From contig OZ020519.1 in NCBI GenBank assembly GCA_963971425.1, positions 11,796,028 through 11,860,027 on the forward strand: a DNA stretch of 64,000 bases, read 5' to 3'. The notes below the pieces were generated by a model. That model was not told the DNA's origin, did no database searches, and saw only the letters and a program-made list of their open reading frames with translations. This DNA is from Bryoerythrophyllum caledonicum (lineage: Eukaryota; Streptophyta; Bryopsida; Pottiales; Pottiaceae). Position 1 is the stretch's first letter, and each line of letters opens with the position of its first letter. A program made the translations under genes and the position numbers. This document shows, piece after piece, positions 34,190-45,600 of the stretch.

Positions 34190-35676
34190 GCTCCGTTATT
34201 TTAGACTGGTTGATTAGTAGCTGTAGGACTGTCCGACTTGTTGCGAACTCTAGCGCAAAGACAGAGACAAAGTCACTGAGCTAGCAGGTGCTGGCGAGGT
34301 TTTCGCGACCCGGTCAAGGGTGGTGCCAACAGTTTCTGCACAGACAGCTTTGAGCTGCTGGAACGCCATGTCCATTCTCGGGATCAAGTGACTGCCTGTG
34401 AATTAGCACTTGTGATATTTTACGTCTCGAAACAGGAGGGAGAGCCTGAGAGGCGGTGCAAAACTACACATACCCTTGCCAAAAAGGTACAAAGCGCCGC
34501 TCTTGAGGTTGTTCGAAGAAGCTTCTGGCTACGTTCCAATCCAAAGAAATAGAACTTCCAGTTTTGGTCTTTTTTCTGATTTTTTTCTTGGAATCCCTTT
34601 GGTGGAACGTTCTGAATACGTGTCTCTTCTATGAGGGCCTGATCATAGTCTGGTACGTGATCATCGATGAAATGATGTTTGAGCACGTTGCAGAAGCTGT
34701 CAGTGTAGTACTTGCCAACAAAAATTCATGACTGACGCTAACCAGCATCTTCTTCGCGGCCTGGTAAGCTTGACCTTGGTCACTATCTTTATTAAGCACT
34801 CATAAAGATCATCAGTAGTAAGCAAGGACTTGGCTCCATGTATGAACTTGTTCGCGCACAGCCAAGTCGAGACTTGTCCAAGTCGGAGAAAGTCTGTACA
34901 AACTTTAGTTGCATCGATTTCTAACAGTGAGAGGAGGATCAATAAACTTGAGGACGTCTTCAAGAATCACTAGCGATTTCCATCCCCCAGATACGGTAGA
35001 CTTGCATAGGGTCAAGCTTAAGTTTCCTTGCGGCAGGAAATTGTTTGCACTCACGATGAAGAGGAGGGATACATAATTGAAACGAAAGTTGAATGGCAGA
35101 TTCCAAGTCTAGAATTACACTGCTGGAGATTCAACCAGAGTTCGAGTCCATTAGCTTGGTTGATAGTTGTCCATCAGCTGTGCAGTTATGTTGGATACCA
35201 CTGTGCATTTAGTTTGATGTATTGTGCGTGTTCTTAGTTTACTGTTTTTTTTTTAAACTTTTTGCTTGGGGATTGGTTGTAGTAGGAATGCTTAACCACA
35301 TGGCTTTTGTCAAATGCATGATGGCATAAAGTATGTACGTTGCTGACTTTCTAATGTGTTAGGATTACAAGTACAAAGAGGACAAGTTTTGGAGCATGGG
35401 ACAGGTGAATTTTGCGGTGGTTTTCTCTTGCATAGATTTAATGTGGACAAATGATGATCAGTGATTATTTTGTGGTGGAGGCCTCCCTGGTTTGTCAAAA
35501 GATGCTGATACGAAAAGGAGAATGAAGGATTGAATTTAAGTTTCTATAATGAAAGCTTGTAATGCAGCATTACCATGACCTACTTTTGTTTCAACGTGCC
35601 TTGATAGTCGTTATTGGTTTGCACTGACATTATTTTTTTAGTGGATTTATATTTGCGGAAGTTATTTTGACTCTTG
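34190..35676. other. no supported gene
   Basis: Short frames of 60-90 codons occur on both strands without recognisable domains. Expected features of a CACTA 5' end (a CACTA terminus matching the 3' end at 39606) or of a tnpD-type transposase are not seen. Confidence 0.5.
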
Positions 35677-38488
35677 ATGTGGTCCTTGGCAATTGAAGAG
35701 AAAGACGTGGACTCTAGAGACGTTGGCGTGGGGTGCAAGTCACGTCAAAGGCTGGGGAAGGAGGTCTTGCCGAGTGTTGATGAAGGGTTCAGTGCCTTGG
35801 ATCCTTATCTGAAGTTTCTGAACGTCACTTATGGGACGTTCAGTAAATTTCAGGGGTCGGGTCCATCTAGCAATGGCACTGAAGATGGATTGTACAAGGG
35901 AATTCATAGGGGATGTCGTCGTCAGGAGCGTATCGACATGGATGAAGAGGCGTTGGAGCGCCGTTCTCATGGGGTGAAGCCGTACAATCTACACATTCTA
36001 AAAGTGACCGGTGAGATTGACGGTAGCTGTCATGCAAAGAGTGCCTGGGATGCGGCAGTTAGAGTGGCTGTGCCTCGCACTCTAGACATGAGTATTATTG
36101 TTTTCGAACATCAGGATTCCACGGCGGTTTTGAGGCTGAAAACGGAGTTGGACAAGGAGTTCAACTACGTCCCTAAACCGTTGAGCAATGGGAAATTCAA
36201 AAGCGCAATTTCTAGATACATGAAGACAACCCGCAATACTCTGAAAGGAAAGTGGCTCAAGGGCAAGGTAGATTGCCCTTACAACATCCAGCCTGACCAG
36301 TGGCAGCGAATGATGGAGCATTGGGATCAAGAAGAACAGAAGTTGAAGGCGCAGAAGATGGCCCTTGCTCGAAGTAAAGTCTCCCAAGTCTCCAGTAGCG
36401 GCCGAAAAGGGAAGGCACCTGAAAAAAGAGCTGTAAGTCCATCTCTCCAATGAATTGCATGAGGGTCTATTATAAGAACTAATTCAATTATGCAACACTT
36501 CAAAATCTGAACAAAGCATTTGTTAGCTGATGCAGAAGCGCCGAAAGGTCATTGATGCAGCAGAAGATGCCATGGAGGGATCAGATGACGATACGCAACC
36601 GTCCTCGGTAAGATAATTTATACTCAAATTTCATGTCTTACTGAGTTGGGGCTTTGAAGGCCCCATTTTATATTTTATATACCTCCATTTTGTGTGGGCA
36701 TATCCTATGTAATGTATGTGTGAGTTCAGCCCTTTAGGGCCCCATTTTATGATAGAGAAATTTTGATTTTTGTGGAGAGGCTTTGCATTTGTGCATATGT
36801 TTGATGTGGGGCCTTTAGGGCTCCATTCTATGTTAAATTTGTTTGATTTTAGAGATTCAGCATATTCTTCTTTGAGTGGTTTGTTAAGGTCCTCATTTAT
36901 TTGTTTTGGCTTGCAGGTTGTTTCCGATGCTCTTTCTATCAGGGTGGCAAACATCGAGGGCAAGTTTGTTGAGTATGACAAAAAGTTTGCGCAGATGTTT
37001 GAAATGATTGAGGCAACCAACATTGCCGTTGCATCTTCTGTCTCGTCCAATAAGGAGATGAAGGTCATGATAACTAGTATTTATGATCGGTTGGATGCAG
37101 TGGGTGGGAGTGCTATGTTGTTCCCCAAGGCAGTTGTTGTAGAGGATGGTATTGTGGACCCTGTGGCTACCAAATTGACAGTGTCAACAGGGGCGGTTGC
37201 TGTGGAAGTGAAGGCACCTGATTCTATTGTTGAAGTAGTACCAGTCGTGGAGGGCATTGTAGCTCCTGCACTAGTGGAGGCTGTCACGGCAGCTGTGGAG
37301 CATGTTTCAGGAGATGTGGAGGATCCGTATACGATGGACAGAGCGGTTTTGTGTTCAAGCTTGCCGGAGGAAGGTGGCCCGAAGGGTGATGCATTTATTG
37401 TCACTCAAAGAGATGGCAAACTCCTTGGAAAGGAGAATGTGCCTTGCTCTCAAGAGGTTAGGGTTGCTCTTTATTTGTAGAGCCTATTGGGTCATGTTAG
37501 TAGATGGTGTACTAATTGCTGGAAGCGTACGAGTTGGTGTGAAATCAGATATGTTGTATGTCATGTGTATGTTTTGTTCTCAATAGGGCATCCAATTTTA
37601 TAGTTGTGTCGCAGTCGTTCTTAAAATTTATGAGTATTCTTATGTAACATGAACAGTTGTATGGAAGTTGTGAGGTAGTTGTTTGAATTACTTTATGACT
37701 TTGTGTACTTAAATTTGCAGTAGTGTTTTGGGATGTAGTTGTGTTCTAGTTGTGTTGTAGTTGTATTGTAGTTGTGTGAGTAACCCTAAAGGAGTGGTGC
37801 TTCTGAATGGGGTTGTTACTTGTGAAGGTGTTGATGATCTGAAGTTTAAGGTGATGTAAGTTTTCATGATGTTTGGTTGTTTGTGTAGGAGTCTGCTACG
37901 CAGACCGCTGCATTAAAGAGGAGGAGCCCTAGGAAATCAGCTAAGGTTGTTTCTGAAGTTGTCAAGGTGAGTTTGGTCATTGAAGTGTTCTTAGTAGCGT
38001 AGTATCTTCTATTGCTTTGCTCTTGAATAATTCTCAAGTAACTATTGTCATTGATGGCATTGCAGGAGAGAAGAGGGGCTAGGCTTCAAAGCCTTAGTAC
38101 TAGTGCAACGAAGAAGGTCCGCAACCATTCCTTGCAAAAGATAATTAAGACATCTTTTTAACTTACATGTTGTTTGAGGTGTTATTGGAGCAATTAGTTG
38201 ACTTGTTGTATCATTTGGTTGCAGTTTTGTTTGGGGCAGAAGGTTTGGCTTCTCAATCCCAAAGGTAGAAAACAGCATGTTGCAGTTGGAAATGTGAGTG
38301 GGCTTGCAGGAGGGATGGTTCACTTTCACACCATCAAAGAGGGATGGTGCAAAGTGGATGTGAGCAAGGCCTTGTATGGGGACGTGCTGTTGATGGAGCC
38401 AAATGAAGACGCCGAACAGCTCTTGGTGAAGGACGTGGTAAAGGGTAACACCTTATGGGAGGCCAAGTTTATGAAGGTATTTATTTGA
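35677..38488 (+). CDS. CACTA (En/Spm) accessory transposon protein, six exons
   Basis: Exons 35677-36432, 36536-36607, 36917-37456, 37889-37966, 38066-38116 and 38225-38488 all join in phase 0 with GT..AG introns (about 585 codons). Exon 1 resembles the plant transposase_24 (Ptta/En/Spm) region. It has an AWDAAVRVAVPRTLD segment, then KGKWLKGKVDCPYNI and the W-rich QWQRMMEHWDQEEQKLKAQK helix followed by a KVSQVSSSGRKG tail. Exons 2 and 4 add basic patches (KRRKV, KRRSPRKSAK). Exon 3 has a coiled-coil-like start (VANIEGKFVEYDKKFAQMF) and an acidic Val-rich middle. The last exon (VWLLNPKGRKQHVAVG ... WEAKFMKVF) resembles the DUF8039-type domain often attached to such proteins. The ATG at 35677 is tentative and an upstream exon is possible. 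It probably binds subterminal repeats. Donor 5 (AAGGTCCG) is weak. Confidence 0.6.
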
Positions 38489-39606
38489 CACTCTTTTTTA
38501 TTCGTAGTCTGGAGTTCACTCTGCTGTAGTTGTTTGGAAGTGTGGATAGGGCGCTTGCAACTAATATGCGACTACAATGCAACTCAGTTAGTGGTTGGTT
38601 TCATGTGATATGCAACTGTATAAGGACTACATTGTAACTGCACAGTGTACTAGCAGTAACTGTGTTGCAACTGCATTGCTACTCAAATGCAAGTGTATGT
38701 GTGGTGCACATTGAGTAAAATGCAACTATGTTGCAACTGTTGCATTAATTTGTGTTTTTCATCACCACTGCGATGCAACTAACATACAAGGTCTTTGCAA
38801 CTGCTTCAATCTTGAGACGCATGTTTGAATGTGACAACGAACTCTTTTGGCAGTCGTAATTGAAAGATGCTTGAATTTGTTGTTGTAATGTAGTTGTTTG
38901 CATCACTGTCATAATGTTATTTAAGCTTGAAGGCAACACTTATCGACTAGTGCAGAACTTACAAACGACTACAGCACAACCCATAAACAACTGATGATTA
39001 ATATCTTGCAACTGCAATGAATTTGTGGAATTACTTTTGAAAACCGTTACACAACTTCTTCACGACTATTTCACAACTGGGTCACAATTGTCATTGTTTG
39101 ATAATAAAATTATTGTGCAACTGTGGGACAACTGGGAGACAACTCAATTTTTATGATAATACAACTGCTGGTCAACTGCGGGACAACTACGTCACTACTC
39201 TTACAGCGTGGTTAACATTTTAAAAAAACATTAAAAATGAATTCTACTCCTATGAAATCATGACACTTGGCACAACTAGACCGCTCTGACAATCATGTGT
39301 CAGTGAAAATTTAATACAACATTGGGAACCGTGCAAAAGATTTCTTGCCACAGAAGAAAAAGAAGGGCGAGGGGGTTGAGGTTGTGAAATTTTTGAAGGG
39401 CAGAGGATGATTTTCGAGTGGATGGAAAGTTTCAAGTCGTAAAAATATGACTGCACACAAATAACTGCGGCAGGACTACGGGATGACTCAAAGACAACTG
39501 CTCCAGTTTTACAACTGCAGCAGTTGTATAGAAGTTGTTTCAGGTCAAAAACGACTGTTTTGCAGTTGTAAAGTGGCAGTCGTAAAAACACCAGATTCTA
39601 CTAGTG
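38489..39606. repeat. CACTA subterminal repeat region
   Basis: Dozens of CAACTG/CAACTAC-type hexamers to octamers (GCAACTG, ACAACTGC, GGACAACTG, CACGACTA) in both orientations, densest at 38520-39200 and 39470-39570. Short subterminal repeats are the transposase-binding sites of CACTA elements. A smaller GTAGTTGTG cluster occurs in the intron near 37735. Confidence 0.75.
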
Positions 39607-40312
39607 CTAGGCGATCCCACGACGTACTATTCTTTTAGCTGATTCTGAGGTGAAGGAAGGTCTAACAGCTCGAAGGGTGGGTACACCACGTACGTGTCAC
39701 AAGAATAAGTGTTAGTCCTTAAGGCCCAAGCCTTATCTCCTCTTACGGGGGGAACCCAATGACACCACAACCATCCCAAGTTAGTGAGTAGGAGTGATTA
39801 GAGAAGCTGTGAGAAAGAAGTAACGTTTACTAAAGCTTGTTTGAGTCCATGAACCGTCGTTCATGGTGGTAAAACACTCTCCGGATACGCAAGTATCCGG
39901 ATGTCTATAATGTATATAGTTGTAAAGGCCATGTACGATCCGGGCCATGTGGAATCGGGGCCATGTGGAATCCGGGCCATGTGGAATCCGGGCCATGTAC
40001 GATCCGGGCCATGTACGATCCGGGCCATGTACGATCCGGGCCATGTGCAATCCGGGCCATGTACGATCCGGGCCATGTCCGATCCGGGCCATGAAAAGTA
40101 CTTGGGTGGGGCGGTTGGTGTAATTAACGCCCACCCTTGTAATCTAAACCTTTCTCTCCTTTCTTTTGATGTATATATTGTATAGTTGACATTGTACAGA
40201 TCATGGTTTGTTATTAGTCGTTGTAGTTCTCGGTGACTCTCTGTGGGAACGATTACCTTAAGGGTATCTTTGTGTTAAGATGTGAATACTTGCCAACGCG
40301 TACTACGAGACA
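39607..40312 (+). repeat. 5' LTR, truncated at its start
   Basis: Direct repeat of 51540-52275. It ends TACTACGAGACA, followed at 3 bases by the PBS. It contains ten 16-bp tandem units (ATCCGGGCCATGTACG type) at 39925-40090. The missing first 27 bases correspond to 51513-51539 of the 3' LTR. Confidence 0.92.
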
Positions 40313-40315
40313 AAG

Positions 40316-40334
40316 TTGCGCCGCTGCCGGGGAG
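40316..40334 (+). other. primer-binding site, tRNA-Asp type
   Basis: TTGCGCCGCTGCCGGGGAG lies 3 bases after the 5' LTR. It matches, with two or three differences, the TGGCGCCGTTGCCGGGGA sequence complementary to the 3' end of plant tRNA-Asp that primes many gypsy elements. Confidence 0.85.
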
Positions 40335-40876
40335 TCACTTCGCTGAACTCAAAGACTAATAACATGTCCTTTTGTATATTCTTTCTGAAACTAACTTTGT
40401 GATCCTTGGATACTTAGCAGCTACGAGGCAAAGAGAAAGAACGAGGGAGATAGTGAAGGAGCTTCAATCGTCCATCACGATAGCTACCAAGTTCATTCCT
40501 GAGTTGCCCGGGCTCCGGTATCGTTAAGGGGAGCGGCTCAAGTACCTTACTGAACCAGCGGGCAACGGGGGCCAGGAACTCCATTCTTGGAATGGAAACA
40601 CCGGTGGAAGGTATAACATCCGGTGGGCCTGTCGGACCCCAAGTAACTGCAGTCTATCCCGATCTTGTGAAAGTAGATGCACTCGTGGTGTGTCCCTGCC
40701 GCGTTCAATACGCACCTGTACCATGCCCAAGCCGTGTCCGCGCACAGATCCAAGCAGAGATTTGAGCACTCTCTAAGCAAGACAGCTAGTCCATCAGTGT
40801 AGCTAGTAGTTGAGACTAAGTAATCCTAGATCAAAAGCTAGACGTAGTGAGTGCCTAGACAGTACCATGAACCTTC
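40335..40876 (+). other. untranslated leader between PBS and gag
   Basis: No supported gene. The leader of about 540 bp would carry packaging and translation signals, but none is recognisable. Confidence 0.6.
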
Positions 40877-42673
40877 ATGAGTCAAAAAGAACCTAGCGAA
40901 ATAGGAGTACGTCGATCCCAACGTAGAAATAGAGGTACGAGACGAGGAAGCCAACCCGTCCGTGCTGAACCTAGTCCTAGGAACACCCCAACCCGTAGGC
41001 CAAGTAGTGGAGTAAGGGTCGTAAGTCCCCTAGTAGACATCCTGGAAGTACACACCTATGTAGGGAGTGACACGCCACCTCTCACTCCGTCTTTTGAGCC
41101 ATTCCTAGAAAACTTTGAAGTAAACCCACTAGGACAGACCACAACCTTTGAATTCGAAGACCAGGAGGTCCAAGAGGACGAAGCCCCCGTCACCATGGCT
41201 CGACCCGCGACCTGCTTAAGGTATAGCTCATTCAAGGGTAATGGAGAGGCGGACGTTGATGAATGGTTCGGGGAGTTTGAGACAATTGCCATGGCCAACC
41301 AGGAGGATGACCCTTCGCGACTTCGGGTCTTTCCGGGGTTGTTGAAGGGCGAAGCTCTCAATTGGTACCATGGGTTGGCAGACGAGGTGAAGGCGGATTG
41401 GGAGGAGCTCAAGGACCACTTCATCCAAGCTTTTATGCGAATCGGGAGGAGAATCACGTGCTCTAAGTCGGCTAAACAAGATCACCATGAAGGATAAAGA
41501 GTTGGTTCGCAGGTACAGCCAGAGAGTGAAGAGCCTCATCAAGAAGTGTGCCACGGAGGGAAGCCCGAGACTGCAGAAGGAGTGGTTTGTCGGAGGCCTT
41601 CCCTCGGCCATGGGATTTGCGGTAAGGATGGCCAAACCAACGACCCTTGCAGAAGCCATAGAAGCGGCCCAAGATTATGAGGACTCCCTTCACTCGATGA
41701 GGAAGACCCGTGACAAGTATGTGATCACCGACAAGAAGAAGAAGAAGAAGTCGAAGCGCGACTCCTCCAGTTCGGAGGATAGCTCCTCCAGCTCGTCGTC
41801 AAGCAAAGAATCCTCGAGTGATATCCCGGCAAAAATGACGCACCACAAGGAGATGTCTCGAGCGGACGAGAGGACTGCACGGCGACTGGAAGAGGTCAAA
41901 GTGGAAGCCCAAGAATCGAAGGAAGTACTGAAGAGCCTCCGAGACACCATAGAGGCAATCAAGGTCAATTTAGCGGCCAACCCGGTACCACGAAGGTCTA
42001 TACCCACGGTGAGAACCAATGTGTGGTGTACCAAGTGAGGAGAGGCCGGACATGCCAACCGAGAGTGCCCAAAATTTGGACCGACGGAACGACGAGCTTT
42101 TGTGCACCTTGTCAATATCAAGATCCAAATTTTGTGACCGACGGAACGACGAGCTTTATTGTCAATACCGACGGAACGACGAGCTTTTGGACCGAAGAAG
42201 AGGAGGAGGTATTGGAGGAGGAAGCCCCGGTCTACCAAGTACTTCCCGTGTACGGGCGAGGACGAGGCGTTGTTCCAACCTATCGAGCCACCAACCCACC
42301 CTTGCGACAACTCGGGTACAAGCAGGCCTTCCAGCCACCAACATACCCACCCACTGCCTACCAAGGTGCAGCGCCATTCGCCCCGGCCCCAACATTGTAT
42401 CCCCCATACTCCGTTCCAGCAGGTACGCCGGTGTGTTACAATTGTGGTTCTCCATATCATTTTGCCAATGTTTGTGACCAGCCGAAGAGAGGAGGACAAG
42501 GGGCACCGTTGGAGCTACCTTGCCAGAACTGCCAACAGTACGGTCACGACGCATCCCACTGTCCACAACCGCCGGTACCAAAGGTAACATACAAGCAGGT
42601 AGAGGCACCTCCGAGGAGTCAAACGGCCCTGAACTATGGCAATACCCAAGGGGTGGAGAACCCTCCGAAATGA
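40877..42673 (+). pseudogene. gag of the 12.7-kb element, frameshifted
   Basis: The first frame (40877-41497) encodes an Arg-rich N-terminus and the gag core (YSSFKGNGEADVDEWFGEF, LLKGEALNWYHGL). A one-base shift near 41443-41465 moves the frame to 41487-42038, with a coiled segment, a Lys/Ser-rich linker and the first zinc knuckle. There a TGA at 42036-42038 replaces the second Cys (WCTK-stop-GEAGHANREC). Reading resumes in the original frame (to 42673) with two more knuckles, CYNCGSPYHFANVC and CQNCQQYGHDASHC. Three 21-bp repeats separate the first knuckle from the rest. The TGA at 42671-42673 may be the natural gag end, because pol continues in the same frame. Confidence 0.85.
42080..42187 (+). 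repeat. three copies of a 21-bp repeat within gag
   Basis: ACCGACGGAACGACGAGC followed by TTT occurs at 42080, 42137 and 42167, spaced by unrelated bases. In the open frame each reads TDGTTSF. It looks like an inserted or amplified short segment next to the first zinc knuckle. Confidence 0.85.
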
Positions 42674-42682
42674 CGGGAGGAG

Positions 42683-45600
42683 GTGGAACCGCCAGGCGTT
42701 AAGGAGGAGGTAGTGCAGAAGGTTAGTACTCGCAGTTCCACCCGAACCAATCGTCACAATCGTAGGAGTAGAGCGTCCCGACCTTTAGCAAGGCCTGTTG
42801 GTAGTAGTAGTAGTACATCTAGTTCGGACACTGATCACGGGACCTTCGATCCCAAACCTTTAGGAGCCGAGCCAATAATGCGAGAAGAACCTCTAGAGAC
42901 TGGCCCGGATCCTCTCCGATCTGGCTTGGATCTGCCCAGATCTAGCCCGGATCCTCTCACATCTGGCCCGGATCTACCCAGATCTAGCCCGGATCCTCTC
43001 CGATCTGGCCCGGATCTACCTCGGACCACCCCGGATGAAAGCTATCCCAGAGCTAACCAGAGCCCTATAAGAGATCCCTTAGCCGAAGCCGAGAAGGGGG
43101 TGAGTACTACCTGCCGCGACATTAGTGCGGAGGTAAGGAGACAGCTAGTACAACTTAGAAGGCAGGAAACGAGAACAGGTCGCCAAGTTAGATTTGCGCC
43201 CGGTCTCACCGTAGGGAAGGAGCCAACTCTCAGAGTAGATGAATATGACATCCTTCAGGACATTAGGGGATCACAAGCTAACGTGACTATAGGACAGCTC
43301 CTGCGGGACAACCCCAATTACCAGAAGATAGTCAAGGAAGCTTGTACTCACTCTAGGCGGCGTAGGATCCGACTTCCCACTGTCGCTGTGAACTTCTCTA
43401 CGGTGGAAGACTACGGCGCCCCTGAAATAGCGGTGGAGATAGATGGGTGCTTAATCCGTAATGTACCCGTTGATGGAGGATCATGAGTCAACCTCATGAC
43501 AGAAGAGACCGCCAATGACCTAGGGTATACAGCCTTTGATCCTACTAATCAGGTCTTGAGGATGGCCGACCAATCACGTGTCTTACCTCTAGGACGGTTA
43601 TCAGGTATCTCTACCAAGATAGGTCCCATCACCTACCCCCTCAACTATGTCATACTCAAAGTCGAAATGGGTAAGCCTTTCCCATTGCTGCTCGGACGCC
43701 CTTGGTTATATCTGGCAGATGTGCGGGTGAATTGGGGAAGGAAGGAGTTCACATTCGGCAACCCACCTACCTCCATCCCATGGAAGCGCGAAGAGGCCAT
43801 GGGAGAGACGAGTGACAATGAAGGCTACACCTCCAATTGATCAGACCAAGAAGGAGATGACTCCACCTCTTCATATCTTGTGGAGAACTTTCGGGACCAA
43901 GTCGAAACGGACTACGGCTTCATGGAAGCGGTCCCGGAACAAGGTGTGGTAGAAGAGGTGGACGAAGAAGAACATGGCCCGGATGTTTTACCTTGGCCAC
44001 AGGAGGATCGCTCATTAGGAGAGTCTTTGATGACTCTTACTCAAGAATGGCTGAGGAGGCAACTGGAGGACGGGACTCTCCCGATACAAGAAGGGGATCA
44101 TATTCAGACACCCCCATAGTGGAGCGATCCGTGCTTGCTCGGAGTGGAAGGAGCGGATCGCACCAAACCCGTCGTGTCTCCTGAAGATTACGACACCATC
44201 GAGGTCCTTCCAGGCAAGTCTTTCAACCTCGGAAAGAACTTGACGAAGAAAGATAGGAGGTTGTACACCGAACTCTTGCAAGAGTTTGCAGATGTGTTTG
44301 CTTGGGAGACTTCAGATCTGACCGGTATACCCGCGCGGCTAGGAGAGCATCGAATCGATCTTGTAGAGGGAGCCGCACCGGTTAGACAACGCCAATACCG
44401 CCTAAACCCTAAGTATGCACTTATGGTGAAGGAGGAATTGGATAAACTGTTGGAGGCCGGATTCATCTACCCGGTCAACAACTCGGAGTGGGTGTCACCC
44501 ATAGTGATCGTACCCAAGAAGGTAGGACGAGATGGGAAGGTAAAAATCCGTGTGTGCCAGGACTTCCGTAAGTTAAACACGGCCACCAAGAAAGACTACT
44601 TCCCCCTACCTTTCATTGACATGGTGTTAGATCACGTAGCAGGGAATGAGTGCTTTAGCTTCATGGATGGGTTCTCTGGGTACAATCAGGTATCCATTAG
44701 ACAGAGCGACCAACTGAAGACGACATTCACCACCGAATGGGGCACCTACGCGTTCAATCGAATGCCCTTCGGGCTATGTAACGCACCCGGCACTTTTCAG
44801 CGCCTGATGATGGACATATTCCAGGACTTCCTCAAGCATTTTCTAGAAGTGTTCATTGATGATTTCGCGGTGTTCAGCCCACAGACGGACCATTTGGAGT
44901 ACTTACGGAAGACGTTCCAGAGGTGTAGAGAGACAAACCTGAAACTACATCCGGGTAAGTGCTTCTTTGCAATGCTCTCTGGAGTACTTCTTGGACATGT
45001 GGTCAACAAGGATGGGCTGCATGTTGACATTGACAAGGTGAAGGCGATACTCCAGCTACTTGCGCCAGTCAACGTACGAGAAATAAGAGGGTTCCTAGGA
45101 TGTGTAGGTTACTACAGGCGTTTCATCAACAAGTACGCTCAGCTGGCCGCACCCCTCACGGAACTACTCAAGAAAGATAAAGAGTTCGTGTGGACAGAAC
45201 AAAGACAAGCGGCCTTTAAAGAACTCAAGGTACGAGTGTCGTCCGCACCCATCCTATCCCCACCCCAATGGGATAAGGATTTTTACGTTACTCTTGATGC
45301 ATCTGGATGGTGCCTAGGAGCAATTTTGTGGCAGGAAGGCCCAAGTGGCGGAGAGAAGCCCATCTACTACACTAGCCGTCAGATGAGCGCAGCAGAGAGG
45401 AACTACACCGCCACCGAGCGGGAGGCGTTGGCAGTGGTGTACGCCTGTAAGAAGTTCCGCCATTACCTTCTTGGGTACAAGATTATCTTCCACACCGACC
45501 ATGACTCACTGAAGTACCTCATGAACAAGCCTGACCTTTCAAGGAGGATTGCTCGTTGGATACTTCTGCTTCAAGAGTTTAACTACGAAGTGAGAGTAAA

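Larger units (their letters stand above)
35677..39606 (+). mobile_element. CACTA transposon, 3' part
   Basis: The right end TAGTG is at 39602-39606. Read from the end inward the terminus is CACTAGTAGAATCTGGTG, typical of plant CACTA elements. Behind it lies more than 1 kb of subterminal repeats and the accessory gene. The base triplet CTA after the end (39607-39609) is the expected 3-bp target site. A matching left end and a tnpD transposase gene are not found in the window. The left border given here is therefore only the first exon, and the element is non-autonomous or rearranged. Confidence 0.7.

Noticed and set aside
35100-35175. tRNA-like B box (GTTCGAGTCC near 35137)
   Set aside because: No A box, acceptor stem or anticodon arm could be fitted around it.
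39781-40185. Frames with MARIVHGPDRTW-type repeats (also 51714-52150)
   Set aside because: They are translations of the 16-bp tandem units in the LTRs, open in several frames by composition.
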